A stretch of DNA of 39,938 nt, from assembly GCA_005889495.1 (NCBI GenBank), contig VBHA01000040.1, positions 1-39,938 of the forward strand, read 5' to 3'. Positions 1-7,586 of the stretch are shown here, piece by piece (positions within the stretch are counted from its first letter, which is position 1; the number at the start of each line of letters is the position of its first letter). Below the pieces are notes generated by a model. It did not search any database and was not told the origin of the DNA. It saw only the letters and a list, made by a program, of their open reading frames with translations. The translations under genes were made by a program, and so were the position numbers. This stretch comes from Chloroflexota bacterium. Its GTDB lineage: Bacteria > Chloroflexota > Dormibacteria > Dormibacterales > Dormibacteraceae.

Positions 1-1100
1 AGGCTTCCGACTCCCTTCATACCGATCGTCTCCGCGGCCACAGTCGTCGCGGACCGGATGCAGTCGATCGGCGTCATGCCGAGATCGCGCATCAGCAAGA
101 ACTCCTCGCCGTTGGAGCCGTGAGGGCCGACGCCGGTGTCGGTGCCGAACGCGATCTTCACGCCCGACTCGATGGCCAGCTTGACGCTCGCCTTGTGGTC
201 GTCGATCACCGCGCGGGCCTTGCCGATCGCGTAAGCCGGCATCTTCCCCGCCTCGGCGTGGCGGATGACCCAGTGCGGCGCCACGAGGGTCGGGATGAGT
301 GCGTTGTGCCCGTCGAGCATCATCTCGATCGCGTCCCCATCCAGCCAGATACCGTGCTCGATGGTGGCAACGCCGGCCTTCAGCGCGTTCTTGATTCCCG
401 CATTTGCCTGCGCGTGCGCCATCACCTTGCGGCCCTGCACGCGGGCCTCCTCGACGGCCGCCTTGATCTCCTCGAGCGTCAGCGCCGAATGGTGCGGCTG
501 GTCGCCAGGCGAAAGCACGCCGCCGGAGGTGCAGAGCTTGATCCAGTCGGCGCCGGCGCGGATGACCTCACGCACGCGCATCCGCATGTTTTCAACGCCG
601 TCGACCACCATGTAGGGTCGGTCGGGCAACGGTATGTCGAGGTCGGCGCCGCACATGAAATGTGAATCGGTATGGCCACCGGTCTGGCTCAGCGCACTGA
701 CCGTGACGAACATGCGAGGTCCGGGGAAGTAGCCGGCGTCGATGGCCATGCGGATGCCGGCGGGAGAGCCGGCCGCGTCGCGCACGGCGGTGAAGCCCGC
801 ATCGAGGGTTCGCCTGGCCGCGCGCACGGCGCGCATCAGCTCCAGGGTCGGAGGCGTGGTCAGCTCGCGCGCGAAGTCGAGGCCCTCGCCGAGGTTGGTC
901 AGGTGGACGTGGCAGTCGATGAGGCCGGGTAGAAGAGTGAGGCCGGAGGCGTCGATCGTCTTGGCGTCGCGGGGAATCTGCGTTCCATCCCGCGCACCCG
1001 CCCTGGTGACGTGTCCATCCTCGATGAGCACGACGGCCTGGCGCGTGGTCTCGCCTGTGGCGGGGTCGAGCAGGGCGTCGCCGAAGACCGCGGTGATCAC
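1..1100 (-). CDS. Metal-dependent amidohydrolase (imidazolonepropionase/prolidase-like), 3' end outside window
   Basis: Probable cytoplasmic hydrolase of the amidohydrolase superfamily that opens cyclic amides or cleaves dipeptides; the substrate cannot be told. Reading from a GTG at 1100, the protein has a short beta-sandwich N-terminus, then the metal-binding motif LPGLIDCHVHL (His64, His66). QTGGHTDSH follows near residue 140, then WIKLCTSGG with the Lys usual for this group, MAHAQA and IEHG with the later metal His residues, and FGTDTGVGPHG with the metal Asp. All metal-site motifs are present, so it looks intact. It runs off the left edge at a point matching the usual C-terminal helix (LMRDLGMTPIDCIRSAT), so only a short tail is missing. 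GTG was chosen because it is the first start downstream of the tRNA remnant and gives a normal N-terminus. Confidence 0.82.
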   Translation of the reverse strand, partial: MITAVFGDALLDPATGETTRQAVVLIEDGHVTRAGARDGTQIPRDAKTIDASGLTLLPGLIDCHVHLTNLGEGLDFARELTTPPTLELMRAVRAARRTLDAGFTAVRDAAGSPAGIRMAIDAGYFPGPRMFVTVSALSQTGGHTDSHFMCGADLDIPLPDRPYMVVDGVENMRMRVREVIRAGADWIKLCTSGGVLSPGDQPHHSALTLEEIKAAVEEARVQGRKVMAHAQANAGIKNALKAGVATIEHGIWLDGDAIEMMLDGHNALIPTLVAPHWVIRHAEAGKMPAYAIGKARAVIDDHKASVKLAIESGVKIAFGTDTGVGPHGSNGEEFLLMRDLGMTPIDCIRSATTVAAETIGMKGVGS

Positions 1101-1111
1101 GACCGGATGTT

Positions 1112-1187
1112 ATGGGTTTCGGCAACACTCGAGCCACCGACCAGCCGATTATGAGTCGGCCGCTCTGACCAACTGAGCTACGGGCCC
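1112..1187 (-). tRNA. tRNA with CAT anticodon (Met or Ile2), 3' part replaced
   Basis: The 5' part is a normal tRNA. It has acceptor strand GGGCCCG starting at 1187, a D arm (GCTC/GAGC), a perfect 5-bp anticodon stem (GCCGA/TCGGC) with loop CTCATAA (anticodon CAT), a 5-nt variable loop, and the 5' T stem GGTGG with loop CTCGAGT. After the T loop, near 1126, the expected CCACC and the returning acceptor strand CGGGCCC are absent. The sequence reads GTTGCCGAAACCC instead, giving only wobble pairs in the T stem and three acceptor pairs. As written it should not fold as a functional tRNA. It is either a truncated remnant, for example left by recombination at the T loop, or a sequence error. CAT could be elongator Met or lysidine-modified Ile2; I cannot separate these. 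Confidence 0.5.
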
Positions 1188-1245
1188 TCGGGGCCTGAGT
1201 CTATCGAGGCCGGGAATATCGCCCCCGCCCCGCGATTCCTTATTT

Positions 1246-1779
1246 GTGAGCATGCTGGCTGCAGGGCTGCTGGTGTTGAGGCTGGTCATCGGCCTGATCG
1301 TTGCCGCGCACGGCGCGCAGAAGCTCTTCGGCTGGTGGAGCGGTCCGGGCATGGCCGGCTGGATCGGCGCCATGCACCGGATGCGGATCCGACCCGCCGT
1401 CCCGTGGGCCTGGATGTCGGCCCTCGCCGAGCTCCTTGGCGGACTCGGACTCGCGGTCGGTTTGCTGACACCGTTTCCCAGCCTCGCCATCGCCGGTGCG
1501 ATGCTGGTCGCGATTGCGCTGGTCCACTGGCCGCGCGGATTCTGGAGCACCAAGGGCGGCTACGAGTTCAACCTGTCGATCCTGGCCGCGATCGGCGCCA
1601 TCGCCCTGACCGGTCCGGGCGCCTACTCGCTCGACGCGGTCCTGCGCATCCGCTTCCTCCCCGAACCCATCACCTTGATCGTCGGCACCGTCCTGGTCCT
1701 GGTCGGCGTGGGCGTCGCCCTCGGCACCCGGGCGCCGGCGCCCGCACCCGCTCCCGAGAGCAAGGCGCAGGCCGCCTAG
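1246..1779 (+). CDS. DoxX-family membrane protein
   Basis: Integral membrane protein of the DoxX/DoxD-like family, which carries four transmembrane helices; function is generally unknown and has been linked to redox and thiol stress in some bacteria. Hydrophobic helices lie near residues 3-22, 50-80, 90-110 and 140-160. The family signature HGAQKLFGWW sits at the end of helix 1. The last 20 residues are a Pro/Ala-rich cytoplasmic tail (RAPAPAPAPESKAQAA). The start can be GTG 1246 or ATG 1252, two codons apart. It is a single gene on the plus strand. Its stop TAG overlaps the stop of the convergent DUF2156 gene on the palindrome CTAG. Confidence 0.85.
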   Translation: MSMLAAGLLVLRLVIGLIVAAHGAQKLFGWWSGPGMAGWIGAMHRMRIRPAVPWAWMSALAELLGGLGLAVGLLTPFPSLAIAGAMLVAIALVHWPRGFWSTKGGYEFNLSILAAIGAIALTGPGAYSLDAVLRIRFLPEPITLIVGTVLVLVGVGVALGTRAPAPAPAPESKAQAA

Positions 1780-3479
1780 GCGACCGCGCGGCGGCCCTTC
1801 GCGGACGGTCTCCGGGACAGCAGCGTCCGGAACCATGCGCTCGTGGCGGGCAACGGCGGCAGGTGGGCACGGACAAGCGCCACCATCACCTCCGGCAGCG
1901 TGGACATGCTGGGAACGACGAGGTAGCGCTCCTCCCACCGAGGCCCGAACTTCTCCTTGTAGTCGTGCAGCATCCGGCTGCGCTGGAATCGGTCCAGTCC
2001 CCAATACACAGCCCGCAGCGCGCGCTCGGGGCCGCGCGGCTCGCCGGACGAGATGACCCTCGGCGTCATCCCAAGGCTGAGCTCGACGATTCCGCGACCT
2101 CGCGCTTCCGCGACCGACCTCACGATAAGTGCTTCGATCACGCCGTAAGTGCTGTCCGGCCGGCGCCGCATCAGGTCCAGCGTCCAGGCCCCGCGCATGG
2201 GCACCGGCAGCCAGCTGACGAACGCCTCGAGGCGTCCGTCCTCCGCGAACGCCAACCCCACCACGATGTCCGCATCTGCCAACGTCGACAACGTCCCCAG
2301 GCTGTAGGCCAGCTCGGGCGAGCGCCGGCTCCGCAACCACGCTCCTGAGACTTCCTCGAGCTGCTCGCCGTGCGCGGCCAGCGCGTCCGGTCCCGCGGCA
2401 AAGGCAAACCGCACCCCCGCCTTCTCGCACCGGTGGAGCGCGTACCTCAGGTCCGCGCGCCTTTTTCCCGCGAGGGTGAAATCCGAAAGCGGCACCACCG
2501 CCTCCGCGCCGACGGCGACGAGCGTCAGGTCGAGCGCTCGGTACGGAGCGTCCTCGTCCACCTGGTAGAAGGCCGGGATCCAGTCGTGGCGGTCGCAGTG
2601 AGCGACGAACTCTCCGGCGGCGTTCCGTACGGACTCGGGCGGACATATGGGGTCGCCCAGGGCAAGCGCCGTCCGTCCGCGCAGCGTATACGCGACGCAT
2701 CCGCCTCCTGGCAGCCATAGGTAGCTGGACGCACCATGCACAGCCAGCCGGGAAATGTAGTTGCGACCCCAGGACTTCAGGACCGTGCGCAGGCGCTCCC
2801 TGTCCGCGGCCGCTGCACGCGGCGCCAGGACTGGCCGGAGCAGCTGCGTCAGCGCGATGAAGACAAGGGCGTAGCTGACGACCGGCAGCGTGCCGAGGAA
2901 CCAGTCCCCCCTCTCGGTCAACGCCCGGTAGGAGGCAGGGCTGCCGGCAAGCGTGGCCGCGAGCGACTCGAGCGTGCGCACCACGCCCACCTCCGGCCGG
3001 AGCTGGGTCTCGAGCAGCAGCGCTCCGGCGACCGCGTAGACCACGGCCGTCATCACGCCGGCGCCGAGGACCGCAAGGCCCCACCGCACGCCCGCCGGGT
3101 CCGAATCGGCGTCGAAGTGATGCCGGAACCACCAGAGTCCGAGCAGGATCCAGGCCAGCAGGCTCGCGCCTTCGAAGTCGAGGTCCTTGAGGAGCGCGAA
3201 GGCGATGCCGGCGGCCAGGACCACCAGGGTCAGGCGGAACGCGACCCGCTTGCCCCGCGCGATGCCGCCCGCCAGCAGGAGCAGCGCGATGCCGGACAGC
3301 ACCACGCCGGTGCGGCCGCCCAGCGTCACGGTCGTGGGCAATAGCGCCTGCAGGACCTCGGTGCGGGTCTGGTGGTGGACGAGCAGGGCGCCGACGATGT
3401 CGAGGACGCCCGCGACCACCAGCAACCCGGCAAAGAACCAGCGCACCCTGCGGCGCTCGAGCCGCCGCTCGTAGACCAT
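1776..3479 (-). CDS. DUF2156 / MprF C-terminal-type membrane protein (putative aminoacyl-phosphatidylglycerol synthase)
   Basis: A protein of 567 residues. The N-terminal ~230 residues contain about six hydrophobic helices (near 13-33, 56-73, 77-95, 103-118, 130-150, 196-215). The rest is a cytoplasmic GNAT-fold domain of the LPG-synthase C-terminal family, which in MprF/LysX transfers an amino acid from aminoacyl-tRNA to phosphatidylglycerol. Typical patches are LGDPICPPE, FYQVDED, SLGMTPR and LHDYKEKFGPRWEERYLV. It is shorter than full MprF because most of the flippase part is missing, like actinobacterial short forms. It probably alters membrane charge, but the amino acid donor cannot be predicted. 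It stands alone, starting at ATG 3479, 12 bp from the VOC gene stop at 3492 on the same strand, so it could be co-transcribed with the VOC/UroD pair. Confidence 0.8.
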   Translation of the reverse strand: MVYERRLERRRVRWFFAGLLVVAGVLDIVGALLVHHQTRTEVLQALLPTTVTLGGRTGVVLSGIALLLLAGGIARGKRVAFRLTLVVLAAGIAFALLKDLDFEGASLLAWILLGLWWFRHHFDADSDPAGVRWGLAVLGAGVMTAVVYAVAGALLLETQLRPEVGVVRTLESLAATLAGSPASYRALTERGDWFLGTLPVVSYALVFIALTQLLRPVLAPRAAAADRERLRTVLKSWGRNYISRLAVHGASSYLWLPGGGCVAYTLRGRTALALGDPICPPESVRNAAGEFVAHCDRHDWIPAFYQVDEDAPYRALDLTLVAVGAEAVVPLSDFTLAGKRRADLRYALHRCEKAGVRFAFAAGPDALAAHGEQLEEVSGAWLRSRRSPELAYSLGTLSTLADADIVVGLAFAEDGRLEAFVSWLPVPMRGAWTLDLMRRRPDSTYGVIEALIVRSVAEARGRGIVELSLGMTPRVISSGEPRGPERALRAVYWGLDRFQRSRMLHDYKEKFGPRWEERYLVVPSMSTLPEVMVALVRAHLPPLPATSAWFRTLLSRRPSAKGRRAVA

Positions 3480-3491
3480 ATGGCTAGAAAG

Positions 3492-3890
3492 CTACGCCGG
3501 GCCGATCACCTCGACCTCGTTCCCGTCCGGATCGTCGACGTAGAAAGTCCGTACTCCCTTCAGCACCGGGTGCACGCCATGCCGCACCTCGACTCCGGCC
3601 TCGATGAACCGGTTCTCGAGCTCGTCGTACTCCCGACGGCCCACCCGGAACGCGAGGTGATGCAGCACACGCTTTTCCTTGTGCCGCGGGAAGTAATCGT
3701 CCGGGTGCGGGTGCGGGATGAGCACGATCATCTCGGGGATCCCGCCAGGCTTCGCCACCATCAAGAACTTGTTCGGCAGCTCCGGCGGCGACATGATCTC
3801 GAGCCCGAACTGGTCGCGATAGAACTGCAGGGCCGCCTCCATGTCCGCGACCCACAGCACGATCTCTGCCAGCCCCTCCACGCGACTCAT
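3492..3890 (-). CDS. VOC-family protein (glyoxalase-like)
   Basis: A 132-residue protein of the vicinal oxygen chelate superfamily, with two beta-alpha-beta-beta-beta modules. The first module starts GLAEIVLWVADMEAALQFY and the second holds HHLAFRVG and ends FYVDDPDGNEVEVIGP, the classic VOC end with the metal-ligand Glu. A His-rich loop (PHPHPDDYFPRHKEK) precedes the second module. Families with this fold include lactoylglutathione lyase, methylmalonyl-CoA epimerase and extradiol dioxygenases; the substrate is unknown. Its ATG at 3890 overlaps the stop of the upstream UroD-like gene (ATGA), so the two are translationally coupled and probably act in the same pathway. Confidence 0.85.
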   Translation of the reverse strand: MSRVEGLAEIVLWVADMEAALQFYRDQFGLEIMSPPELPNKFLMVAKPGGIPEMIVLIPHPHPDDYFPRHKEKRVLHHLAFRVGRREYDELENRFIEAGVEVRHGVHPVLKGVRTFYVDDPDGNEVEVIGPA

Positions 3891-4753
3891 GCCGCCACCG
3901 CCGACATGATCGCCGCCAGGTTCGCTTCCCGCACGCGCGGCGAGACGGAGCAGCCCGGCGCCAGCAGGAGTCCACGCCCGCCCGTGTCCTTGACCGCCGC
4001 GCGGGCCTCAGCCTCGATCTTCGGGCCGGGCCCATACACCAGGGTCAGCGCGAAATTCAGGTTCGAGCCGCACAGGTGGAGGACGTTGAACCACGCCTTC
4101 TCCGGCAGCGCGTCGAGCACCGCGAGGTCGTAGGGCAGCGCGAGGTCGCGGTAGACGGCCTCCTTCATCACCTTGTCACCGGCGTAGCCCGAGACGGCGA
4201 AGAAGATGCCCGCCGCGCCCGCGCGGACAGAGCGGTTGCTGAAATCCAGCAGCGCCTCCGCGATCCTCTCCAGCGCCGGGCCCACGGTCTCCGGGTGCTG
4301 GCGCAGGTCGCGCACCACGCGCGACTGCGACTTGCCGACAAGGTAACCGCCCACCGTGAGCGGGCTGAACACCGTCTGGATCACCGGCACGTCCGGGCCC
4401 AGCTCACGCGCGACGATGCCGATCGACTCGACCTGGTCGTCGAGCGCTTTGGGGTTCGCCAGCTGGACCGACGTCCAGGCATCCAGGTCCGGGACCGCGG
4501 GCCGGATCATGACCGGCGCGCGCAGGCTGTGCCCGGAGGGGTGGTAGACGGAGCCAAACGCCTCCGCGAACGTGCTCGCGCGCGGCTGAAACTTGACGAA
4601 ATCCCAACCGAACCGCCTCGCACGTTCGACGGTGATGGCGGCCAGGTCTCCAGGCGACCATTCCTCGCGGTACGTGTGGCCCCACGCCCCGACCGGCGGG
4701 CGGTCGGCGACATCCATCGCGAGGGCGGCTTCGACTCGCTGCCGGCCGGTCAT
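3887..4753 (-). CDS. Uroporphyrinogen decarboxylase-like protein, possibly with an internal gap
   Basis: Member of the UroD/methyltransferase superfamily, which decarboxylates uroporphyrinogen or transfers methyl groups to corrinoid or CoM. The start is taken at ATG 4753 (MTGRQRVEAAL), matching the family N-terminus; longer readings begin in antisense sequence. Visible blocks are DRPPVGAWGHTYREEW, VIQTVFSPLTVGGYLVG, FFAVSGYAGD, VLHLCGSN and LLLAPGCSV. The protein is 288 residues against about 330-345 usual. The stretch normally lying between the HLCGS block and the TLVYG block (the DYPV...W region) is absent, and the sequence jumps from NLNFAL straight to TLVYGPGP near 4042-4048 without losing frame. 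True heme-pathway HemE is unlikely, since the N-terminal HemE signature is not seen. It is coupled to the VOC gene and divergent from the glycolate oxidase operon by 28 bp. Confidence 0.75.
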   Translation of the reverse strand: MTGRQRVEAALAMDVADRPPVGAWGHTYREEWSPGDLAAITVERARRFGWDFVKFQPRASTFAEAFGSVYHPSGHSLRAPVMIRPAVPDLDAWTSVQLANPKALDDQVESIGIVARELGPDVPVIQTVFSPLTVGGYLVGKSQSRVVRDLRQHPETVGPALERIAEALLDFSNRSVRAGAAGIFFAVSGYAGDKVMKEAVYRDLALPYDLAVLDALPEKAWFNVLHLCGSNLNFALTLVYGPGPKIEAEARAAVKDTGGRGLLLAPGCSVSPRVREANLAAIMSAVAA

Positions 4754-4781
4754 CAAGTTCGAGTTTAAATTGGAGCTGTTC

Positions 4782-5096
4782 ATGGACATCGCGAGCGAAG
4801 CTGCCCGGCTGCGCGCCGCCGCGGAGGCGAAGCCGATGCGGCTCCCGGTCAATCGCAGAGTCGACGAGTCTCATCACGCCGTCACTCCCGACGGCCTGTC
4901 CGTCTGGTACACGATCCAGGTCTCGCCCCGCCGCCGCATCCAGGAGGCGGTGTTCGAGCGTGAGGACCGCATCCCGTCGGACGACGAATGCCGTCCGTGG
5001 CTCGACCAGCTCATCGTCGGCGCCAGGGCGACAGAGGCTCCGAGCTTTCCAGGCTCGACGACCCGTCGTTTCGAGGTCTTCGAGAGTGCTTCCTGA
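4782..5096 (+). CDS. Hypothetical protein, first gene of the glycolate oxidase operon
   Basis: A 104-residue soluble protein with no domain I recognise. It has an amphipathic N-terminus (MDIASEAARLRAAAEAK), then a basic and aromatic stretch (GLSVWYTIQVSPRRR), an acidic patch (FEREDRIPSDDECRPWL), and a C-terminus ending RRFEVFESAS. ATG 4782 has GGAG about eight bases upstream. Its last 11 bases overlap glcD, whose GTG lies inside this gene, so the two are probably translated together. It could be an accessory or assembly factor of the GlcDEF complex. The reading is supported by start, ribosome site and coupling, and not by homology. Confidence 0.55.
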   Translation: MDIASEAARLRAAAEAKPMRLPVNRRVDESHHAVTPDGLSVWYTIQVSPRRRIQEAVFEREDRIPSDDECRPWLDQLIVGARATEAPSFPGSTTRRFEVFESAS

Positions 5097-6525
5097 AGCG
5101 GTCGTCGCGGAGCTGCGTCGAATCGTCGGCCGCGAGTCGGTCATCGATTCCGCGAACGACCTGCGCATCTTCGAGCGCGACGGGTCGATCGAGGGCGCCG
5201 TTCCAGACGCCGTCGTCCTGGCCTCCACCACCGAGCAGGTCGCGCGCGTCATGAAGGTCGCGGCGAAGCACAAGATCCCGGTGGTGCCGCGTGGCGCCGG
5301 CACCGGGCTCTCTGGCGGCGCGGTCACCATCCGCGGCGGCATCGCCCTCCAGGTCACCCGCATGCGTCGCATCCTGGAGATCGACCCCGTCGCGCAGACG
5401 GCTCTCGTCGAGCCGGGAGTCGTCAACCAGGAGCTGTCGCTCGTCGCCGCGCAGCACGGCCTGTTCTACGCCCCCGACCCCTCGAGCCAGAAGGCCTGCA
5501 CCATCGGAGGCAACGCGGCCGAGAACTCGGGCGGACCTCACTGCCTCTACTACGGCGTCACGACGAACCACGTCCTCGGCATGGAGGTGGTGCTGGCCGA
5601 CGGCTCGGTGCACTGGGTCGGCGGCGACGTGCCCGACCGCGTCGGCCTCGACCTCTGCGGCGTGCTCGTCGGCTCTGAGGGGACGCTGTGCGCGATCACC
5701 AAGATCAAGGTCCGGCTGCTGAGCATCCCACCCAGCGTCGCGACCCTGCTGGCCGCATTCCCGAACATCGAGACCGCCAGCCAGGCCGTTTCGGCGGTCA
5801 TCGGCCACGGCATCGTGCCGGCGGCGCTGGAGATGATGGACAGCGTCACGGTGGGCGCGGTCGAAGCTCACTACCACGCCGGCTACCCGACCGACGCCGG
5901 CGCCGTGCTGCTCGTCGAGGTCGACGGAATCGCCGAGTCGACGCGCGAGCTGATGGCCGCGATCGGCAAGATCCTGGCCGAGAACCACGGCTATGGCCTG
6001 CGCGAGGCGCAGACCCCGGCCGAACGTGACCTGCTGTGGCAGGGCCGCAAGGGCGCGATCGGAGCCCTCGGACGGATCAAGCCCAACTACTACCTGCACG
6101 ACGGAGTCGTCCCCCGGTCTCGCCTCCCCCAGGTCCTCTCCGCGGTCGGCGAGATCGGCGAGCACTACAAGCTCCCCGTCGCCAACGTCTTTCATGCAGG
6201 CGACGGCAACCTCCACCCCAACATCCTCTTCGACATGCGCGACCACGAGGTCCTCCACCAGGTCGAGTCGGCCGGCGAGGAGATGCTGCGTGCGGTGGTC
6301 GAGCTGGGCGGCGCCCTCTCCGGCGAGCATGGGATCGGGCTCGAGAAGAGCGCCTTCATGCCGTGGATCTACAGCGAGGACGACCTCGATGCCATGCACC
6401 GCGTGAAAGACGTTTTCGATCCGGCCGGCATGCTCAACCCGGGCAAGATCTTCCCCGACCCGAGCCGCAAGGCGGTCCACCTTGCCGGCCGCACGGGCCT
6501 CGCAGTCGAGGCCAAATGGTGGTGA
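5086..6525 (+). CDS. glcD: Glycolate oxidase subunit GlcD (FAD-linked oxidase)
   Basis: Catalytic FAD subunit of glycolate oxidase (or a close D-lactate/2-hydroxyacid dehydrogenase), oxidising glycolate to glyoxylate at the membrane with GlcE and GlcF. The 479-residue length is normal. The PCMH-type FAD domain shows VVPRGAGTGLSGGAV near residues 65-80, DPSSQKACTIGGNAAENSGG, and GMEVVLADGSV. The C-terminal cap domain shows FHAGDGNLHPNILFD with the catalytic/metal His residues, then GGALSGEHGIGLEKS and FDPAGMLNPGKIF. GTG 5086 is chosen because it directly precedes the family start LPEAVVAEL and lies in the preceding gene. Its end overlaps glcE by 10 bp. Confidence 0.92.
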   Translation: MLPEAVVAELRRIVGRESVIDSANDLRIFERDGSIEGAVPDAVVLASTTEQVARVMKVAAKHKIPVVPRGAGTGLSGGAVTIRGGIALQVTRMRRILEIDPVAQTALVEPGVVNQELSLVAAQHGLFYAPDPSSQKACTIGGNAAENSGGPHCLYYGVTTNHVLGMEVVLADGSVHWVGGDVPDRVGLDLCGVLVGSEGTLCAITKIKVRLLSIPPSVATLLAAFPNIETASQAVSAVIGHGIVPAALEMMDSVTVGAVEAHYHAGYPTDAGAVLLVEVDGIAESTRELMAAIGKILAENHGYGLREAQTPAERDLLWQGRKGAIGALGRIKPNYYLHDGVVPRSRLPQVLSAVGEIGEHYKLPVANVFHAGDGNLHPNILFDMRDHEVLHQVESAGEEMLRAVVELGGALSGEHGIGLEKSAFMPWIYSEDDLDAMHRVKDVFDPAGMLNPGKIFPDPSRKAVHLAGRTGLAVEAKWW

Positions 6526-7586
6526 CAGCCACATCGATCGAGAAACCTGCGAGCGCTGAACAGCTTGCGAAGACGCTGCACGACGCCGCTACCCAGAAGC
6601 TCGCCGTGATCCCGGTCGGCGGCGGCAGGGCGCGCGGCATGGGCGACCCCGCCTCGCGCGCGGACGTCGAGCTCCACACGACGCGCCTCGACCGGGTGAT
6701 CGAGCACTCGCAGGCGGACATGGTCGTCAGCGTGGAGGCCGGGATCACGCTCGAGGCGTTGCAGGCCGAGCTCGCGAAGGCCGGCCAGTTTCTGCCTCTC
6801 GACCCTTTCAACTCACCGGGCCACACGATCGGCGGCCTGCTGGCCAGCGGGTGGACAGGGCCGCTCCGGATGCGCTTCGGCTCTCCGCGAGATTTCCTGA
6901 TCGGCATTCGCGTCGCCCTTCCCGACGGCCGGCTCGCGACCGGCGGAGGCCGCGTGGTCAAGAACGTCAGCGGCTACGACATGATGAAGCTCCACTACGG
7001 GGCGCTGGGAGCGCTCGGCGTCATCGTCGCGGCTTCGTTCAAGGTGTTTCCGCGGCCCATGCACGACGTCACGGTGACGAGCGACGGCGGTTGGGAGGAC
7101 ACGTCGCGTGCCCTCGCGACGCCTGTCGCTCCGTCGGCGCTGGAGCTCTTCTCTGACGGACGGGTGCTCGCGCGTTACACCGGCAGCCCCGACGCGATCA
7201 AGCGCGTCGTGGGCGAGCTCGGTTGGAAGACCGCGGATGGGGCGGTGTGGGAAGAGCACTCCCGGCACGCACACCCGACGTGGGCACGCATCGGCGCACC
7301 GCGCGAAAAGCTGCGCGTGCTTCTCGACGGACTTTCGGACTGGTGGGCATCGCCGGGCGCCGGTGTCGCCCATTGGGCCGCCCCGGCCGACGCCTCGGCC
7401 GTCAGGGCCGTGCGTCAGAAGGCCGAGGCGTCCGGCGGTTCGCTCGTGATGCTCGACGCTCCGGACGATTTCATGCGCGACGTCGGCGCGTGGGGCACGC
7501 CGCCCGAGACGATCGCGATCATGCGCAACCTCAAGCGGGCCTTCGACCCCGACGCAGTCTTGAACCCTGGAAGGTTTGTGGTATGA
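6516..7586 (+). CDS. glcE: Glycolate oxidase subunit GlcE (FAD-binding)
   Basis: Second FAD-binding subunit of glycolate oxidase, 356 residues, close to the usual ~350. Visible are the PCMH N-terminus (KLAVIPVGGGRARGMGDP), DMVVSVEAGITLEALQ, FLPLDPFNSPGHTIGG, then GRVVKNVSGYDMMKLHYGA, which is typical for GlcE, and the end FDPDAVLNPGRFVV. The start ATG 6516 overlaps the glcD stop by 10 bp. Its own stop TGA overlaps the glcF start (ATGA). Stoichiometric translation of the D, E and F subunits is therefore likely. No irregularities are seen. Confidence 0.9.
   Translation: MVVTATSIEKPASAEQLAKTLHDAATQKLAVIPVGGGRARGMGDPASRADVELHTTRLDRVIEHSQADMVVSVEAGITLEALQAELAKAGQFLPLDPFNSPGHTIGGLLASGWTGPLRMRFGSPRDFLIGIRVALPDGRLATGGGRVVKNVSGYDMMKLHYGALGALGVIVAASFKVFPRPMHDVTVTSDGGWEDTSRALATPVAPSALELFSDGRVLARYTGSPDAIKRVVGELGWKTADGAVWEEHSRHAHPTWARIGAPREKLRVLLDGLSDWWASPGAGVAHWAAPADASAVRAVRQKAEASGGSLVMLDAPDDFMRDVGAWGTPPETIAIMRNLKRAFDPDAVLNPGRFVV

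Noticed and set aside
3887-4852. Longer UroD-like reading from 4852
   Set aside because: The added 33 residues run through the divergent 104-residue gene and do not resemble the family; ATG 4753 fits.
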